Shown: positions 40,335 to 53,066, counted from the stretch's first letter. The stretch: 64,000 nt of DNA from Pseudomonas poae (GCA_004000515.1 CP034537.1:1984001-2048000), one strand, 5' to 3'. Notes: generated by a model from the sequence alone, not told the origin. Made by a program: numbers and translations.

Positions 40335-41899
40335 TCAGAGATGAACGACAGCCAGGTCCAGGCGGCCGTAATCGTTGTCGCCGTGATCGCTGCGCGGTGG
40401 CACGTGATGGGTTTTCATCACTTGGTCCCCCTGCAGGGTCTCCAGGTGGATATCGAACCCCCACAGCCGATGCAGGTGCTTGAGCACTTCTTCGGTGGAT
40501 TCGCCCAGTGGTTTGCGGTCGTGCTGCTGGTGACGCAGGGTCAGCGAACGATCGCCACGCACATCGATGCTGTAGATCTGCACGTTGGGCTCGCGATTGC
40601 CCAGGTTGTATTGCGCGGCCAGGGTTTCGCGAATGGTGCGATAGCCGGGCTCGTCGTGGATCGCCGGTACCACCAGGTCGTCCTTGAGGTCATCGTCGAG
40701 GATGCTGAATAGCTTGAGGTCGCGAATCACTTGGGGCGACAGGTACTGCAGGATGAAACTCTCATCCTTGAAGCTGCTCATGGCGAACTTGATGGTGGAC
40801 AGCCAATCGCTGCCGGCGATTTCCGGGAACCAGCGACGGTCTTCTTCGGTGGGGTGTTCGCACATGCGCCGGATGTCGCGGTACATGGCAAAGCCCAGTG
40901 CGTAGGGGTTGATGCCGCTGTAATACGGGCTGTCGAAGCCCGGCTGGTACACCACGCTGGTGTGGGAAGTCAGGAACTCCATCATGAAGCCGTCAGTGAC
41001 CAGGCCCTCGTCGTACAGGTCGTTCATCAGGGTGTAGTGCCAGAACGTTGCCCAGCCTTCGTTCATCACCTGGGTCTGGCGCTGTGGGTAAAAATACTGA
41101 GCGATCTTGCGCACGATGCGCACGATTTCCCGTTGCCAAGGCTCTAGCAACGGCGCGTGTTTTTCCAGGAAGTACAGGATGTTTTCCTGAGGTTCGGCGG
41201 GGAAGCGTGCATTGTCCTTGTCGCTGTTTTTGCCGGTCTTTTTAGGAATGGTGCGCCACAGGTCGTTGATCTGCTTCTGCAGATGCTCCTCGCGCTCCTT
41301 CTGGCGCAGGCGCTCTTCCTCGGCAGAAATCGGGTAGGGGCGTTTGTAGCGGTCTACGCCGTAGTTCATCAGGGCATGGCAGGAATCGAGCAGGTCTTCC
41401 ACCGCATCGATGCCGTGGCGCTCCTCGCACTGCATGATGTACTGCTTGGCGAACACCAGGTAATCGATGATTGAGCTGGCGTCGGTCCAGGTGCGGAACA
41501 GGTAGTTGCCTTTGAAGAAGCTGTTATGCCCATAGCAGGCATGGGCCACCACCAGGGCCTGCATGCAGATGGTGTTTTCTTCCATCAGGTAGGCAATGCA
41601 TGGGTCCGAGTTGATCACGATCTCGTAGGCCAGACCCATTTGGCCACGGCTGTAGGATTTCTCGGTGCTTAGGAAGTGCTTGCCGTAGGACCAATGGTGA
41701 TAGCCCAGGGCATGCCCACCGATGCGTAGGCGTCCATCATCTGTTCGGCGGTAATGACTTCGATCTGATTAGGGTAGGTGTCCAGCGCATAACCCGCCGC
41801 GATGCGGCTGATTTCCCGGTCATAGGCCTGGATCAGTTCAAAGGTCCATTCGGACCCCGTGGAAATGGGTTGGCGTTTTTGCTCTTTTTTGGCGGTCAT
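40335..41899 (-). CDS. SpoVR-family protein (frameshifted)
   Basis: Corrected length is 521 residues. One G on the plus strand is lost at about 41709 between YASVGMP and [12 protein letters not shown]. SpoVR-like proteins occur in many non-spore-formers in a fixed trio with a PrkA kinase and a DUF444 protein, linked to stationary phase and nitrogen stress; the biochemical role is unknown. The ATG overlaps the yeaH stop (ATGA). Confidence 0.9.
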
Positions 41900-43166
41900 G
41901 TCACTAACCTGCGCTGGAAGAGTTCACGGAAGACCGGATAGATATCGCCGGCCGAGACCAGTTGCTGCTGGGCGAATGTGTCGGCAAAGGCTTCGCCGAT
42001 GCGCTCGTATTCGAACCACAGGGCCTGATGCTCACGGGGGTGATCTCAACGTAAGTGTAGTACTGCACGAACGGCATGATCTGGTTGATAAGGATGTCGC
42101 GGCAGATGGGCGAGTCGTCATTCCAGTTGTCACCGTCCGAGGCTTGGGCGGCGTAGATGTTCCACTCGTTGGCAGGGTAGCGTTCCGCCATGATCTCCTG
42201 CATCAGCTTCAAGGCGCTGGATACGATGGTGCCGCCGGTTTCCCGCGAATAGAAGAATTCTTCTTCGTCTACTTCCCGGGCGCTGGTGTGGTGGCGGATG
42301 AATACGACGTCGATCTTGTCGTAGTTCCGCTTCAGGAACAGGTACAGCAGGATAAAGAAGCGCTTGGCGATGTCCTTGGTGGCTTGGGTCATGGAGCCAG
42401 ACACGTCCATCAGGCAGAACATCACGGCCTTGGAACTGGGGTTGGGTTGTTTGACCAGCAGGTTGTATTTCAGGTCGAAGGTGTCGAGGAACGGCACACG
42501 GTGAATACGTGCGCTGAGTTTCTCGATTTCTGCTTCGATTTCCTGGATATCGCCGAAGTTATCGGGCTCTTCGCGCTTCAAGCGCGCCAACTCTTCCTTG
42601 GCTACCTTCAATTTGGCGCGGCTGCTACCCGACAGGGCGATCCGCCGCGCATGGGCTGAGCGCAGGGTGCGGATGATATTGATGCGAGACGGGTTACCCT
42701 CGTTGCTGATCCCCGCACGTACGGTCTTGAAGGTGTCGGTGCCGGTGAGGTTACGCTTGACCAGGTTGGGCAGTTCCAGGTCTTCGAACATGAATTCGAG
42801 GAACTCTTCCTGAGTGATCTGGAACACGAACTCGTCCATGCCCTCGCCGGAATTACCCGCCTTGCCCGGGCCTTTGCCGCCGCCACCGCCTTGGGGGCGC
42901 TGGATATGTTCGCCGGTGGTGAATTCTTTGTTGCCGGGGTGCACGACCGTCTGTTTGCCGCCCCGACCGTGGTGCAGCACGGGTTCGTCGATATCCCGTC
43001 CGGGAATGCTGATTTGCTCGCCGTGCTCCATGTCTGTAATGGAACGGCGGCTCACGGCCTCTTCTACAGCCTTTTTGATGTGGTCGCGGTAACGCCGCAG
43101 AAAACGCTGACGGTTTACCGTGCTCTTGTTCTTGCCATTGAGGCGTCGGTCGATCACATAGCTCAT
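41896..43166 (-). CDS. yeaH: YeaH/DUF444 protein with VWA-like domain (frameshifted)
   Basis: Corrected length is 423 residues. One base is lost in a G run (plus strand) at 42036-42040; after it the C-terminus reads [17 protein letters not shown] and ends QRRLVT. The middle carries a von Willebrand-type metal site ([16 protein letters not shown] near residue 250), and a Gly-rich linker [12 protein letters not shown] lies near residue 93. It works with PrkA (YeaG) in the stress trio. Confidence 0.9.
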
Positions 43167-43240
43167 AGGGGAGCCCTCCGGGCAGCTTCACGTTACAAGC
43201 TTCAAACTGTGAGCTGGAAGCTTAAAGACAGGCGGTCAGT

Positions 43241-43261
43241 TGCCAGGCCTTGGGCCTGGCA
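43241..43261. other. Stem-loop between prkA and yeaH
   Basis: TGCCAGGCC-TTG-GGCCTGGCA is a perfect 9-bp stem in the 114-base gap. There is no T run, so it is more likely an mRNA stability or processing element than a terminator. An imperfect AAGCTTC / GAAGCTT repeat lies beside it. Confidence 0.5.
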
Positions 43262-43280
43262 CTGCACGCGCGTCGCTGCC

Positions 43281-45202
43281 TTACTGCGATTTACGAACCC
43301 GCAGGTACCACTCGGAGAGCAGGCGTACCTGTTTGTCGGTGTAGCCACGCTCGACCATTCGTGTGACGAAGTCGTTGTGTTTTTGTTGATCCTCCTTGCT
43401 GGCCTTGGCATTGAAGCTGATGACCGGCAGTAGATCCTCGGTGTTGGAGAACATTTTCTTCTCGATAACCACCCGCAGCTTCTCGTAGCTGAGCCAGGTA
43501 GGGTTCTTGCCGTTGTTGTTGGCGCGGGCGCGCAGCACGAAGTTGACGATTTCGTTGCGGAAATCCTTCGGATTGCTGATGCCGGCCGGTTTCTCGATTT
43601 TCTCCAGCTCCTCGTTGAGGGCAACGCGGTTGAGGATCTCGCCGGTTTCCGGGTCGCGGTATTCCTGGTCCTGGATCCAGAAGTCTGCGTACAGCACGTA
43701 GCGATCGAAGATGTTCTGGCCGTACTCGCTGTAGGACTCCAGGTACGCGGTCTGGATTTCCTTGCCGATAAACTCGATGTAGCGCGGCGCCAGGTATTCC
43801 TTGAGGAAACGCAGGTAGCGCTCGCGGGTTTCAGCCTGGAATTGCTCCTGTTCGATCTGCTGTTCCAGCACATAGAGCAGGTGCACCGGGTTGGCAGCGA
43901 TTTCGTGAGGGTCAAAGTTGAAGACTTTGGACAGGATCTTGAACGCGAAGCGCGTCGACAGCCCGTTCATGCCTTCGTCAACGCCTGCGCTGTCGCGGTA
44001 TTCCTGGATCGATTTGGCCTTCGGATCGGTGTCCTTGAGGTTTTCGCCGTCGTACACGCGCATCTTGGAGTAGATGTTCGAGTTTTCCGGCTCCTTGAGG
44101 CGCGACAGTACGGTGAACTGGGCGAGCATCTTCAGGGTGTCGGGTGCGCAATGGGCCTTGGCCAGGGAGCTGTTGAACAGCAGCTTGTCGTAGATCTTGA
44201 TTTCATCGCTGACCCGCAGGCAGTACGGCACCTTGACGATGTAGATCCGGTCGATGAAGGCTTCGTTGTTCTTGTTGTTGCGGAAGGTGTGCCATTCCGA
44301 TTCGTTGGAGTGGGCCAGCAGGATCCCGGTGAACGGAATCGCGCCCAGGCCTTCGGTACTGTTGTAGTTACCTTCCTGGGTCGCAGTCAGCAGTGGGTGC
44401 AGCACCTTGATCGGTGCCTTGAACATCTCCACGAACTCCATCAGGCCTTGGTTGGCCCGGCACAGCGCGCCCGAGTAGCTGTAGGCGTCGGCGTCGTTTT
44501 GTGGAAATTCTTCCAGCTTGCGGATATCGACCTTGCCCACCAGTGCCGAAATATCCTGGTTGTTCTCATCCCCCGGTTCGGTCTTGGCCACGCCGATCTG
44601 GTTGAGGATCGACGGGTAGAGTTTCACCACGCGGAACTGGCTGATATCACCACCGAACTCGGCCAGGCGCTTGGTGGCCCAGGGCGACATGATGGTGTTG
44701 AGGTAGCGGCGCGGGATGCCGAAGTCTTCTTCGAGGATCGCGCCATCTTCGGTGGCGTTGAACAAGCCCAAGGGCGACTCGAAGACCGGTGAGCCCTTGA
44801 TCGCGTAGAAGGGCACTTTCTCGATCAGTTGTTTGAGTTTTTCGGCCAGGGACGATTTACCGCCGCCGACAGGGCCCAGCAGGTAGAGGATTTGTTTCTT
44901 CTCTTCCAGGCCTTGGGCGGCATGGCGGAAGTAGGAGACGATCTGGTCGATGCATTCTTCCATTCCGTGGAAGTCTTCAAAGGCCGGGTAACGGCGGATC
45001 ACCTTGTTGGAAAATATTCGCGACAGGCGCGAATTGTTCGAGGTGTCTACCAGTTCCGGCTCGCCGATTGCCAATAGCAAACGTTCGGCGGCAGACGCGT
45101 AGGTACTGCGGTCCTTTTGCACAGCTCAAGATACTCCTGCAGCGTGAGTTCTTCCTGCTGTGTGGACTCGAAGCGTTGTTGGAAGTGGCTAAAAATACTC
45201 AT
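43281..45202 (-). CDS. prkA: PrkA/YeaG-type serine kinase (frameshifted near start)
   Basis: Corrected length is 640 residues. From ATG 45202 it reads MSIFSHFQQRFESTQQEELT. One T on the plus strand is then lost at 45115-45118, and DRSTYASAAERLLLA follows. The AAA-type nucleotide-binding site LLGPVGGGKSSLAEKL is near residue 105. The C-terminal half is the PrkA kinase domain. First gene of prkA-yeaH-spoVR. Confidence 0.93.
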
Positions 45203-45485
45203 GACGTCGTCACCTCGCTCGATACGTGGAGCCGACGCCGGATCAATCAGTCGATGCTGGCAGCCATGGCGATCGCCAATGGCCGTTTTCCCCAGAACAC
45301 CCTGAAACGCTACCGATGACCCGCACGCCGGTGTACCGGCTCTCCCCCTGATTCGGATGGCCTGCGCTTAAGGATAGTTCGGAATCCGGGAGGTCAAGGT
45401 GCGATGCGTAATTAGTTTGACTGCGCCGTTCGTCAGAAACGGCGCGAGCCCTAAGCGTCACGCGGGGTAGCGGGGTGTGAAAAAA

Positions 45486-45815
45486 TTATTGCGAATCGCC
45501 GGAGGCAATTTCTGCAGGATAGGTCGTACGCCACAGCTCAAAGCCACCGTCCAGGCTATAGACGTCAGAAAAACCTTGGCTGATCAGGTAGGCCGCCGCG
45601 CTCTGGCTGGAGTTGCCGTGATAGCAGGCGACAATTACCGGCGCGTCGAGGTCGGCGGCGCGGATGAAGTCGGCGATGTTGTGGTTGTCCAAATGCTGGG
45701 CGCCACGAATATGGGCGGCTGCATAAGTGGGTTGATCACGGATGTCGACTACCACGGCGCCTTGTTCGCGCAGGGCTTGGGCTTGTTCGGGAGGGATACG
45801 TTTGAATTCGCTCAT
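45486..45815 (-). CDS. glpE: Thiosulfate sulfurtransferase GlpE (single rhodanese domain)
   Basis: 109 residues. The active-site loop [13 protein letters not shown] carries the sulfur-accepting Cys near residue 65. Start is ATG 45815 ([13 protein letters not shown]) with GGAG 6 bases upstream; the longer frame has no ribosome site. Eight bases downstream of apaH. Intact. Confidence 0.93.
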   Translation of the reverse strand: MSEFKRIPPEQAQALREQGAVVVDIRDQPTYAAAHIRGAQHLDNHNIADFIRAADLDAPVIVACYHGNSSQSAAAYLISQGFSDVYSLDGGFELWRTTYPAEIASGDSQ

Positions 45816-45823
45816 GGGGGCTC

Positions 45824-46671
45824 CTAGGGCTTGGCGGCCGGCAGCGTAACGGAAAGGGGGGATTCGCACTGGCAGCTATGGCGCTCGCCGGTGTCGATGT
45901 TCATCAAAGTCATGGCGCCGCCCCACACGCAACCGGTGTCGAGGGCGAACACGCCGGGCTCGTCGCACTTGCCTTCAAGGGCTGCCCAGTGACCGAAGAT
46001 GATCTTCGTATCACGGGTCTTGCGGTCCTTGTGAGCGAACCACGGCTTGTAGCCGGGCAGGGCAGTGTCGACGCCCTCTTTGCTCTTGAGGTCCAGCTTG
46101 CCCTCGGCGGTGCAGAAGCGCATGCGCGTGAAGTAGTTGGTGATCACGCGCAGGCGCGTGACGCCACTGAGGTCGTTGTCCCACTTCACCGGTTCATTGC
46201 CGTACATGCCGTCGAGGTAAGTGGTGTACAGGCTGTCGTCGGCCAATACGTTTTCGACTTCGGCAGCGCACTTGAGGGCTTTCTTCAGTGTCCACTGGGG
46301 CGGGATGCCGGCATGGACCAAGGCCATGTCGCGGCTTTCGTCGTAATGCATGATCTTTTGTCGGCGCAGCCATTCGAGCAATTGTGCACGGTCCGGGGCT
46401 TCGAGGATCTCGCGCAGGGTATCGCCTTTTTCAGGCGCTCGACGTTATTGGCGGCAGCCAGCAGGTGCAGGTCGTGGTTGCCCAGTACGCACACCAGGGA
46501 ATCACGCAGGCTATATAAGTAGCGCAGGGTCGCCAGCGACTCAGGGCCGCGGTTGACCAAGTCACCGACTAACCACAAGCGATCGTTCGCCGGGTCAAAG
46601 GCTACTCGTTCAAGCAGGCACTTGAGGGGTTCCAGGCAGCCTTGCAGGTCACCGACCGCATAGGTTGCCAT
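45824..46671 (-). CDS. apaH: Diadenosine tetraphosphatase ApaH (frameshifted)
   Basis: Corrected length is 282 residues. It splits Ap4A to two ADP. Calcineurin-type metal motifs are present: [24 protein letters not shown] and [11 protein letters not shown] in the first third, and FGHWAALEG later. One G on the coding strand is lost at 46425-46426 between VERLKK and [12 protein letters not shown]. The start overlaps the apaG stop by one base (TGATG). Confidence 0.94.
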
Positions 46672-47051
46672 CAGTGCAGGGCTCCGGGCACGGCAAGGCG
46701 GAAGGGCGCGATGATCGCGTCGAACAACTGGCCGTCGGTGGCTTTCATCTGATACGAGCCTTGCATGGTGCCGACTTTGGAGGTCATCACTGTGCCGCTG
46801 CTATAGGTATGGCTTGCACCGCTGTCGATCAGCGGTTGCTGGCCAACCACACCCGCACCGCGTACTTCCTCGACCTGGCCGTCACCATCGGTGATCACCC
46901 AATGGCGGGACAGCAGCTTGGCCGGCACCAGTCCGTTGTTTTTCACCGTGATGGTGTAGGCAAAGGCGAAGCGGTTTTGCTCGGGTTGTGATTGGTCCGC
47001 CAGGAAGCGGGTGACGACGCTGACGTCGATCTGGTAGCGAGGATCGGACAT
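46671..47051 (-). CDS. apaG: ApaG protein (Co2+/Mg2+ efflux protein family)
   Basis: 126 residues, a single fibronectin-III-like beta-sandwich domain. The conserved nucleotide-binding-like GxGxxG stretch appears as [11 protein letters not shown], and [15 protein letters not shown] follows. The molecular function is unsettled. Coupled to apaH. Intact. Confidence 0.94.
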   Translation of the reverse strand: MSDPRYQIDVSVVTRFLADQSQPEQNRFAFAYTITVKNNGLVPAKLLSRHWVITDGDGQVEEVRGAGVVGQQPLIDSGASHTYSSGTVMTSKVGTMQGSYQMKATDGQLFDAIIAPFRLAVPGALH

Positions 47052-47146
47052 GCAAGAGGCCTTAAAAGCGGAGGACAGCAGATGCGGGTCAGTCTAGGCC
47101 ATGAGGAGGGCACTAGGCCAGACATGTGTCTGGCCAGGCTTGGGTG

Positions 47147-47958
47147 TCAGTCAGCGGTTGGCGCGGGCTGGATAGCCAGTTGGTCGGCCAGGCGTACGAA
47201 CGCGGCCAGGTCCAGTTGCTCGGGGCGCAGGCTGCCGTCGACGCCAGCGGCTTCGATTTCGGCATTGCTCAGCAGGGCCTTGAGCGTATTGCGCAGGGTT
47301 TTGCGGCGCTGGTTGAAGGCTTCGCGCACGACCCGCTCCAGCAACTTGTGATCCTTGGCCGGGTGCGGCAACACGGCGTGAGGTACCAGGCGCACGATGG
47401 CCGAGTCGACCTTCGGCGGCGGGTTGAACGCGCCAGGGCCCACGTTGAACAGGTGCTCTACGCGGCAGTGGTACTGGACCATGATCGACAGGCGACCCCA
47501 ATCACCGCCACCAGGCCCTGCGGCCAGGCGCTCCACCACTTCTTTTGCAGCATGAAGTGCATGTCGCGGATGATCCCGGCGTTGTTCAGCAGGTGGAAGA
47601 TCAGCGGCGTGGAGATGTTGTATGGCAGGTTGCCCACTACGCGCAGACTGTTAGGCGCGGCGTTGAGGGTGTTGAAATCGAACTTCAGTGCGTCGCCCTG
47701 ATGCAGGTTGAAGTTGGACTTTCCGGCGAACTGCTGGTTGAGGATCGGGATCAGGTCCTTGTCCAACTCCACCACGTCCAGTTGGCCACCGCTGGCCAGC
47801 AAGCCTTGGGTCAGTGCGCCCTGGCCTGGGCCGATTTCCAGCAAGCGGTCTTCCGGCTTGGCATGGATGGAGCGCAGGATGCGGTCGATCACGCCAGCGT
47901 CGTGCAGGAAGTTTTGCCCGAAACGCTTGCGCGCCCGGTGTTGGTAATGCTCGGTCAT
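47147..47958 (-). CDS. rsmA: 16S rRNA dimethyladenosine transferase RsmA/KsgA (frameshifted)
   Basis: Corrected length is 270 residues. It dimethylates A1518 and A1519 of 16S rRNA. It begins [18 protein letters not shown], has the SAM motif [14 protein letters not shown] near residue 42 and the catalytic NLPYN near 115. One T on the plus strand is lost at 47543-47546, after FMLQK. The ATG overlaps the pdxA stop by 4 bases. Confidence 0.95.
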
Positions 47959-48944
47959 ATACGGGTCTCGGCCATCTGATAGGCGGTTTCCAGGGCCACG
48001 TGCAGGCTGCCGGTATCGATCTTGCCGCTGCCCGCCAGGTCCAGGGCGGTGCCATGGTCGACGGAAGTACGGATGATCGGCAGGCCCAGTGTCACGTTGA
48101 CTGCGGCGCCGAAGCCTTTGTATTTAAGCACCGGCAGCCCCTGGTCGTGGTACATCGCCAGCACTGCGTCGCAGTGCTCCAGATATTTGGGGGTAAACAG
48201 AGTGTCCGCAGGCAGTGGGCCACGCAGGTCCATGCCTTCTTGGCGCAGACGCTCCAGGGTTGGTTCGATGATGTCGATTTCTTCATGGCCCAGGTGGCCG
48301 CCTTCACCTGCGTGGGGGTTGAGCCCGCAGACCAGGATACGCGGTTGGGCGATGCCGAATTTTTGTTGCAGGTCGGCGTGCAGGATGCGCGTTACGCGCT
48401 CCAGGCGCTCGACGGTAATGGCGTCGGCAATGTCACGCAACGGCAGGTGCGTCGTCACCAGGGCGACGCGCAGGCCGCGTGTGGCCAACATCATCACGAC
48501 TTGTTCGGTGTGGGTCAGTTCGGCGAGGAATTCGGTGTGCCCGGAAAAGGCAATGCCGGACTCGTTGATTACGCCCTTGTGCACTGGCGCGGTGATCATG
48601 CCGGCGAAGTCGCCGTCGATGCAGCCTTGCCCTGCGCGGGTCAGCGTTTCCAGGACGAACGCCGCATTGGCCTTGTCCAATTGCCCGGCAACGACTTTGG
48701 CGTTCAGTGGGGTATCCCACACATACAGGCTGTCAGCAGGTGCCGGCAGGTCTGGCCAATTGCCCGGCGATACCTCCAGCACATTGACAGCCACGCTCAG
48801 CTGCGCGGCCCGCTCGAGGAGCAGGTCGCGGCTGGTAATGGCAATCAGGGGGTGTGGCTGAGGTTGCGAGGCGAGCAGCAGGCACAGGTCTGGACCTATG
48901 CCGGCAGGCTCGCCGGGTGTTACCGCGAAACGCTGGGGTTTCAC
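47955..48944 (-). CDS. pdxA: 4-hydroxythreonine-4-phosphate dehydrogenase PdxA
   Basis: 329 residues. NAD-dependent step of pyridoxal phosphate synthesis. Metal and substrate residues are seen in VTAPVHK-like [23 protein letters not shown] and [12 protein letters not shown], and in [12 protein letters not shown]. Overlaps both neighbours by 4 bases (ATGA), so surA-pdxA-rsmA is one translational chain. Intact. Confidence 0.95.
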   Translation of the reverse strand: MKPQRFAVTPGEPAGIGPDLCLLLASQPQPHPLIAITSRDLLLERAAQLSVAVNVLEVSPGNWPDLPAPADSLYVWDTPLNAKVVAGQLDKANAAFVLETLTRAGQGCIDGDFAGMITAPVHKGVINESGIAFSGHTEFLAELTHTEQVVMMLATRGLRVALVTTHLPLRDIADAITVERLERVTRILHADLQQKFGIAQPRILVCGLNPHAGEGGHLGHEEIDIIEPTLERLRQEGMDLRGPLPADTLFTPKYLEHCDAVLAMYHDQGLPVLKYKGFGAAVNVTLGLPIIRTSVDHGTALDLAGSGKIDTGSLHVALETAYQMAETRI

Positions 48945-50293
48945 TGGGCTGCCTGGTTGGTGCCTGTTTGCTCGGCGCCTGGCAGTTTGTTCTCTACATA
49001 GGCTTCGTCGCGGATCTGACGCAGCCAGGTTTGCAGTTCTTCATCGTATTTGCGGTTACGCAGTACGTTGAGTGCTTGTTGCTCGCGGGCCTGTGCAGTG
49101 TTGTCGGTGGCGCGACGGCCAAGGACTTCCAGTACATGCCAGCCGTATTGAGTCTTGAACGGCTTGGACAGAACGCCTTGCGGGGTCTTGGCCATGACGT
49201 CCTGGAACTCCGGCACCAACGCTTTCGGGTCGATCCAGTTCAGGTCGCCGCCGTTGAGAGCAGAACCCGGGTCTTCCGAAAAGCTCTTGGCCAGGGTGGC
49301 GAAGTCTTCACCGCTTTCGATGCGGTCATAGATTTTCTGGGCCAGTTCCTTGGTTTGGGCTTCGGTGCGGATTTCGCTTGGTTTGACGAGGATATGACGA
49401 ACATGAACCTCGTCTTTCAGCGAAGTCTCGCCACCGCGTTTTTCCAACAGCTTGAGGATAATGAAGCCGCCCGGCGTACGTGCTGGCTGGGTGATGCCAC
49501 CCACTTCCATGGCGCTCAGTTCACGGTCGAACGGAGGTGGCAATTGAGCAGCTTTACGCCAGCCCATGTCGCCGCCTTCAAGGGCGTTGTCGCTGCCGGA
49601 CACGGCGATCGCCGTTTGGGCAAAGTCAGCACCGGCCTTGAGACGATCATAGACAGCCTGGGTTTTCGCTGCGGCTGCATTGAGCTGCTCGGAAGTGGCG
49701 CTGTCGGGTGTTGCGATCAGGATATTGGCCAGGTGCAGCTCTTCGGAAAGTTGCATCTTGCCCAGGTCCGAGGCCAGGAAGTTCTTCACTTCCTGCTCCG
49801 ACACTTGAACGCGCTCGGCTACACGGCGCTGACGTACACGGCTGATGATCATTTCACGGCGGATCTGGTCACGGGCGTCCTCATAGGACAAACCGTCGTG
49901 GGCCAGGGCTGCACGGAACTGGTCAATGGTCATGTTGTTGCGCTGGGCAATGGTGCCCACGGCCTGGTTCAGTTCTTCGTCCGAAATGCGGATGCCGGAA
50001 CGATCGCCAATCTGCAGTTGCAGGTTTTCGACGATCAGGCGCTCCAGCACCTGCTGGTCCAGGACGCTGGTCGGTGGCACGCCACCGCCACGCTTGGCGA
50101 TGGTTTGCTGAACTTCCTTGACGCGTTGGTCCAGTTGGCTCTGCATGATCACGTCGTTATCGACGATGGCCACTACCTTATCCAGTTCTTGAACCGCAGC
50201 GTGCGCCGATGCGGTACCCAGGAACAGTGCGCCCAGCACTAGCGGGCGCAGACACTCAGAAAGCTTTGTCTTCACGTTCACGATAACCTTCAA
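48941..50293 (-). CDS. surA: Periplasmic chaperone / peptidyl-prolyl isomerase SurA
   Basis: 450 residues from ATG 50293; a GTG at 50275 giving [12 protein letters not shown] is an alternative start that overlaps lptD less. Sec signal peptide ([15 protein letters not shown]), N-terminal chaperone domain, and two parvulin domains (about 185-285 and 296-395, each with an HILV/HLANI-type strand). It escorts outer-membrane proteins such as LptD, encoded just upstream. Overlaps lptD by 38 bases in a different frame. Intact. Confidence 0.94.
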   Translation of the reverse strand: MKVIVNVKTKLSECLRPLVLGALFLGTASAHAAVQELDKVVAIVDNDVIMQSQLDQRVKEVQQTIAKRGGGVPPTSVLDQQVLERLIVENLQLQIGDRSGIRISDEELNQAVGTIAQRNNMTIDQFRAALAHDGLSYEDARDQIRREMIISRVRQRRVAERVQVSEQEVKNFLASDLGKMQLSEELHLANILIATPDSATSEQLNAAAAKTQAVYDRLKAGADFAQTAIAVSGSDNALEGGDMGWRKAAQLPPPFDRELSAMEVGGITQPARTPGGFIILKLLEKRGGETSLKDEVHVRHILVKPSEIRTEAQTKELAQKIYDRIESGEDFATLAKSFSEDPGSALNGGDLNWIDPKALVPEFQDVMAKTPQGVLSKPFKTQYGWHVLEVLGRRATDNTAQAREQQALNVLRNRKYDEELQTWLRQIRDEAYVENKLPGAEQTGTNQAAQ

Positions 50294-53066
50294 TGCCTTT
50301 GTCGAGGAAGCTCTCTACCTTGGCGCCGGTCAGGCCGCCCAGTCCCTTGAGGACGATCTGGAGGAAGAGCCCGTGGTCACCCTTTTCGTTAAGCGGGGCG
50401 ATCTGGCTGTATTCGTCGTTGGAAACCCAGTAACGGTTGATGACGCGCAGTTTCCAGCAGCAGTTGTCGTACTCGAAACCACCGAAGGCTTCCAGGGTAC
50501 GGTTGCGGGCATAGTCGTACTGCCAGCGGGTGATCAGGTTCCACTGTGGAACGATCGGCCACATCATCGAGAAGTCGTGTTGCTGGATTTTGTAGTAATC
50601 CTTCACGTAGTTCTCTTGGCCTGGCGTGCCGTAGTCACCGCCGAATTGCCATTTGCCGGTCAGCTGGTTGTACACGACCTGGTCGTTACGATAGCGATAG
50701 CCGACGTTGATGATCTTGTTCGGGTTGTCTTCCGGCTGGTAATGGAGCATCGCGCTGCCGGAACGAGGGCTGTGCTCCTCGGTGTCCCAGTTGTAGTCGG
50801 CAGTGGCGCGCCAGTCGCGGTTGAAGCGGAACTCGTAGTCCAGGGCGACAGGCGACACATCGGACTGCGCATCTGCACGGTCGGACGCCAGGATACCCGG
50901 CAGTTGGACTTCACGATCCTTGAAGTACACGGCCTGGCCAACAGAAACGCGTTGACGCTCGAAACCGTTTTCTTCGATCCAGCGGCTGGTCAAGCCAAGG
51001 GACAGCTTGTTCTCGTCGCCGATACGATCGGAACCGCTAAAGCGGTTGTCGCGGAACAGCGACGCGTAGCTGAACGAGTACTCGCTGGTGTCGAACACCG
51101 GAATGTCGCTCTGGTCCTTGTTCGGCACGTACAGGTAGAACGCGCGAGGCTCGAGGGTCTGACGATAGTCCTTGCCGAACCAGTTGGTGTCGCGGTCGAA
51201 GTACAGGCCGCTATCGATGCTGGCAACCGGGACTGCACGGTCTTGGGAGCTTTTGAACGTGCCACCGGCATAAGGGTTGGCCGGCGTTGCTGCATTTTGA
51301 GCGGCAATAATGTCGTTCTTGCCAATGCTGTCGAGGTCAAGGTCGTACTTGGTGTAGACGTACTTGAGCTTCGGCGTCACAAAACCGTAGGTCCAGTTCA
51401 TCGGGTATTCGACAGCCGGCGCTACGTTCAAGCGTGTGCCGTTTGCACGGGTCAGGCCAGTTACGTAGGTGTCCAGGCGAGGCGACACCAGGCCGTTCTC
51501 GTCGGTAAAGGTGCCGTTCTCCAGGTTCCGCTCAAAGCGTACAGCTTCGGTTTCGTAGCTGAAGTTCAAGCCGCCCGGATGGTAAGGCAGGGTACCGTTG
51601 AAGGTGATCTGCGGCAGGCGGTCATACGGGGTGATCTGCGAAATCGTCGCCAGCTGGTAGGCCTGCAGGTTCAAACGAGCCTGGAAGCTGTCGCCACGAT
51701 ACGTCACGGAACCCTGTTGGTTCACGTAGTCACGGCTCTCGACGCCTTCCTGGTAGGACTTGAGGTCCTGGAAGTAGTACGGATCGCTGATCGTGGTGTA
51801 GTCGACCTGGGTCAGTACACGCGAATCCAACCCGCCCTTGTGCTGCCAGTTGAGCATGTAGCGGGTTTTTTCGTAGTCGGTCTGCAGCTTGCGTTCGTCG
51901 TTGTCGTCGTTCAGGTACGCGCCGCCGAACTGGCCTTCGCTGGACTTGGTGAGGTAGCGGAATTCGCCTTCCATCATCATGCCGCGCTTGGTCATGTATT
52001 GCGGGTACAACGTGGCGTCGTAGTTTGGCGCCAGGTTGAAGTAGTACGGCGTAACCAGGGTAAAGCCGGTTTCGCTGCCGGAGCTGAAGCTCGGTGGCAG
52101 GAAGCCGGATTGACGACGGTCGTCGATCGGGAAATAGATGTAGGGGGTGTACAGGATCGGAATGTTCTTGATCCGCAACGTCGCGTTGGTGGCCGTACCG
52201 AAACCGGTGGCCGGGTTCAACGTGATGTTGTTGCCCTTGAGCTGCCAGGCATTGCTGTCCGGCTCGCAGGTGGTGTACGTACCGTCCTTGAGACGGATGA
52301 TCGCGTTTTCGGCACGCTTGGCGTACAGCGCGTTACCGCGGATGCGCGATTTGTGCAGCACGTACTCGGCGTTGTCGATCTGCGCCGCGCCGGTGTCCAG
52401 TTGGACCTGGGCGTGGTCGCCGACGATCAGGGCGCCGTTGTCGCGCAGGCGCACATTGCCGTCCAGCTCGCCGCGGCTTTCGGCCTGGTACAGGCTGGCT
52501 TCCTGGGCTTCAAGCTGCATGCTGCCTTGGCGCATGACAACGTCACCGGCCAGGGTTGCAACTTGTGATTCTTGCTCGTAACGAGAGGCCTTGGCGCCGA
52601 TGAAGGTCGGCGCATCGCTCTTGTTCGTCTTGTCGTTCATGCCAGGACGCGTTGGCTCGATGTACGCGCCGCCGCAGTAAGGACCGGTTTCTGCCAGTTG
52701 GGCAGCGGTCAGCTTGTCGCGGGGGACCCAGTCCAAGTGGCTATAGTCGGCGCTGCGCGAACGCATGCCACGGCCCTTGGTCTCGGTGACCAATGCGGTC
52801 TTCGGTCCGGCGTCGGCTTTGCCGTCAGCATCGGTTTGCGCCGTGCTGTTGCCTGAGCTTACGGCGGCGCCGTCATGCACAGGACGCGGTGGCAACGGGG
52901 CTGCGGCGGTTTTTGGCGCGCAATCCCAGGCACCCGAAGCAGAGACTGAGCAGTCATACTGTTCCGCGGCGACCACGAATGAGGTGGCGAAAGGTTGCAT
53001 GGCCAGCAGACTGCCGGTTACCAGCAACGGAAATTTTCTACGAAACGCGGGGGATTTCAATGCCAT
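50256..53066 (-). CDS. lptD: LPS-assembly protein LptD
   Basis: 936 residues. Outer-membrane beta-barrel that inserts lipopolysaccharide at the cell surface with LptE. Signal peptide after [20 protein letters not shown], a Pseudomonas-type N-terminal extension, the OstA beta-jellyroll near 190-330, and a C-terminal 26-strand barrel with alternating aromatic strands. Cysteines are present for the disulfide relay. Start 53066 (MALKSPAF) is preceded by AAGAT-like sequence; the longer frame reads through low-quality sequence. Intact. Confidence 0.95.
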   Translation of the reverse strand: MALKSPAFRRKFPLLVTGSLLAMQPFATSFVVAAEQYDCSVSASGAWDCAPKTAAAPLPPRPVHDGAAVSSGNSTAQTDADGKADAGPKTALVTETKGRGMRSRSADYSHLDWVPRDKLTAAQLAETGPYCGGAYIEPTRPGMNDKTNKSDAPTFIGAKASRYEQESQVATLAGDVVMRQGSMQLEAQEASLYQAESRGELDGNVRLRDNGALIVGDHAQVQLDTGAAQIDNAEYVLHKSRIRGNALYAKRAENAIIRLKDGTYTTCEPDSNAWQLKGNNITLNPATGFGTATNATLRIKNIPILYTPYIYFPIDDRRQSGFLPPSFSSGSETGFTLVTPYYFNLAPNYDATLYPQYMTKRGMMMEGEFRYLTKSSEGQFGGAYLNDDNDERKLQTDYEKTRYMLNWQHKGGLDSRVLTQVDYTTISDPYYFQDLKSYQEGVESRDYVNQQGSVTYRGDSFQARLNLQAYQLATISQITPYDRLPQITFNGTLPYHPGGLNFSYETEAVRFERNLENGTFTDENGLVSPRLDTYVTGLTRANGTRLNVAPAVEYPMNWTYGFVTPKLKYVYTKYDLDLDSIGKNDIIAAQNAATPANPYAGGTFKSSQDRAVPVASIDSGLYFDRDTNWFGKDYRQTLEPRAFYLYVPNKDQSDIPVFDTSEYSFSYASLFRDNRFSGSDRIGDENKLSLGLTSRWIEENGFERQRVSVGQAVYFKDREVQLPGILASDRADAQSDVSPVALDYEFRFNRDWRATADYNWDTEEHSPRSGSAMLHYQPEDNPNKIINVGYRYRNDQVVYNQLTGKWQFGGDYGTPGQENYVKDYYKIQQHDFSMMWPIVPQWNLITRWQYDYARNRTLEAFGGFEYDNCCWKLRVINRYWVSNDEYSQIAPLNEKGDHGLFLQIVLKGLGGLTGAKVESFLDKGIEGYREREDKAF

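Noticed and set aside
45203..45485. Possible gene in the prkA-glpE gap
   Set aside because: Short frames only, without ribosome sites or family resemblance.
50373..52568. 731-codon open frame antisense to lptD
   Set aside because: High-GC shadow of lptD; no ribosome site, no family resemblance, while lptD is complete.
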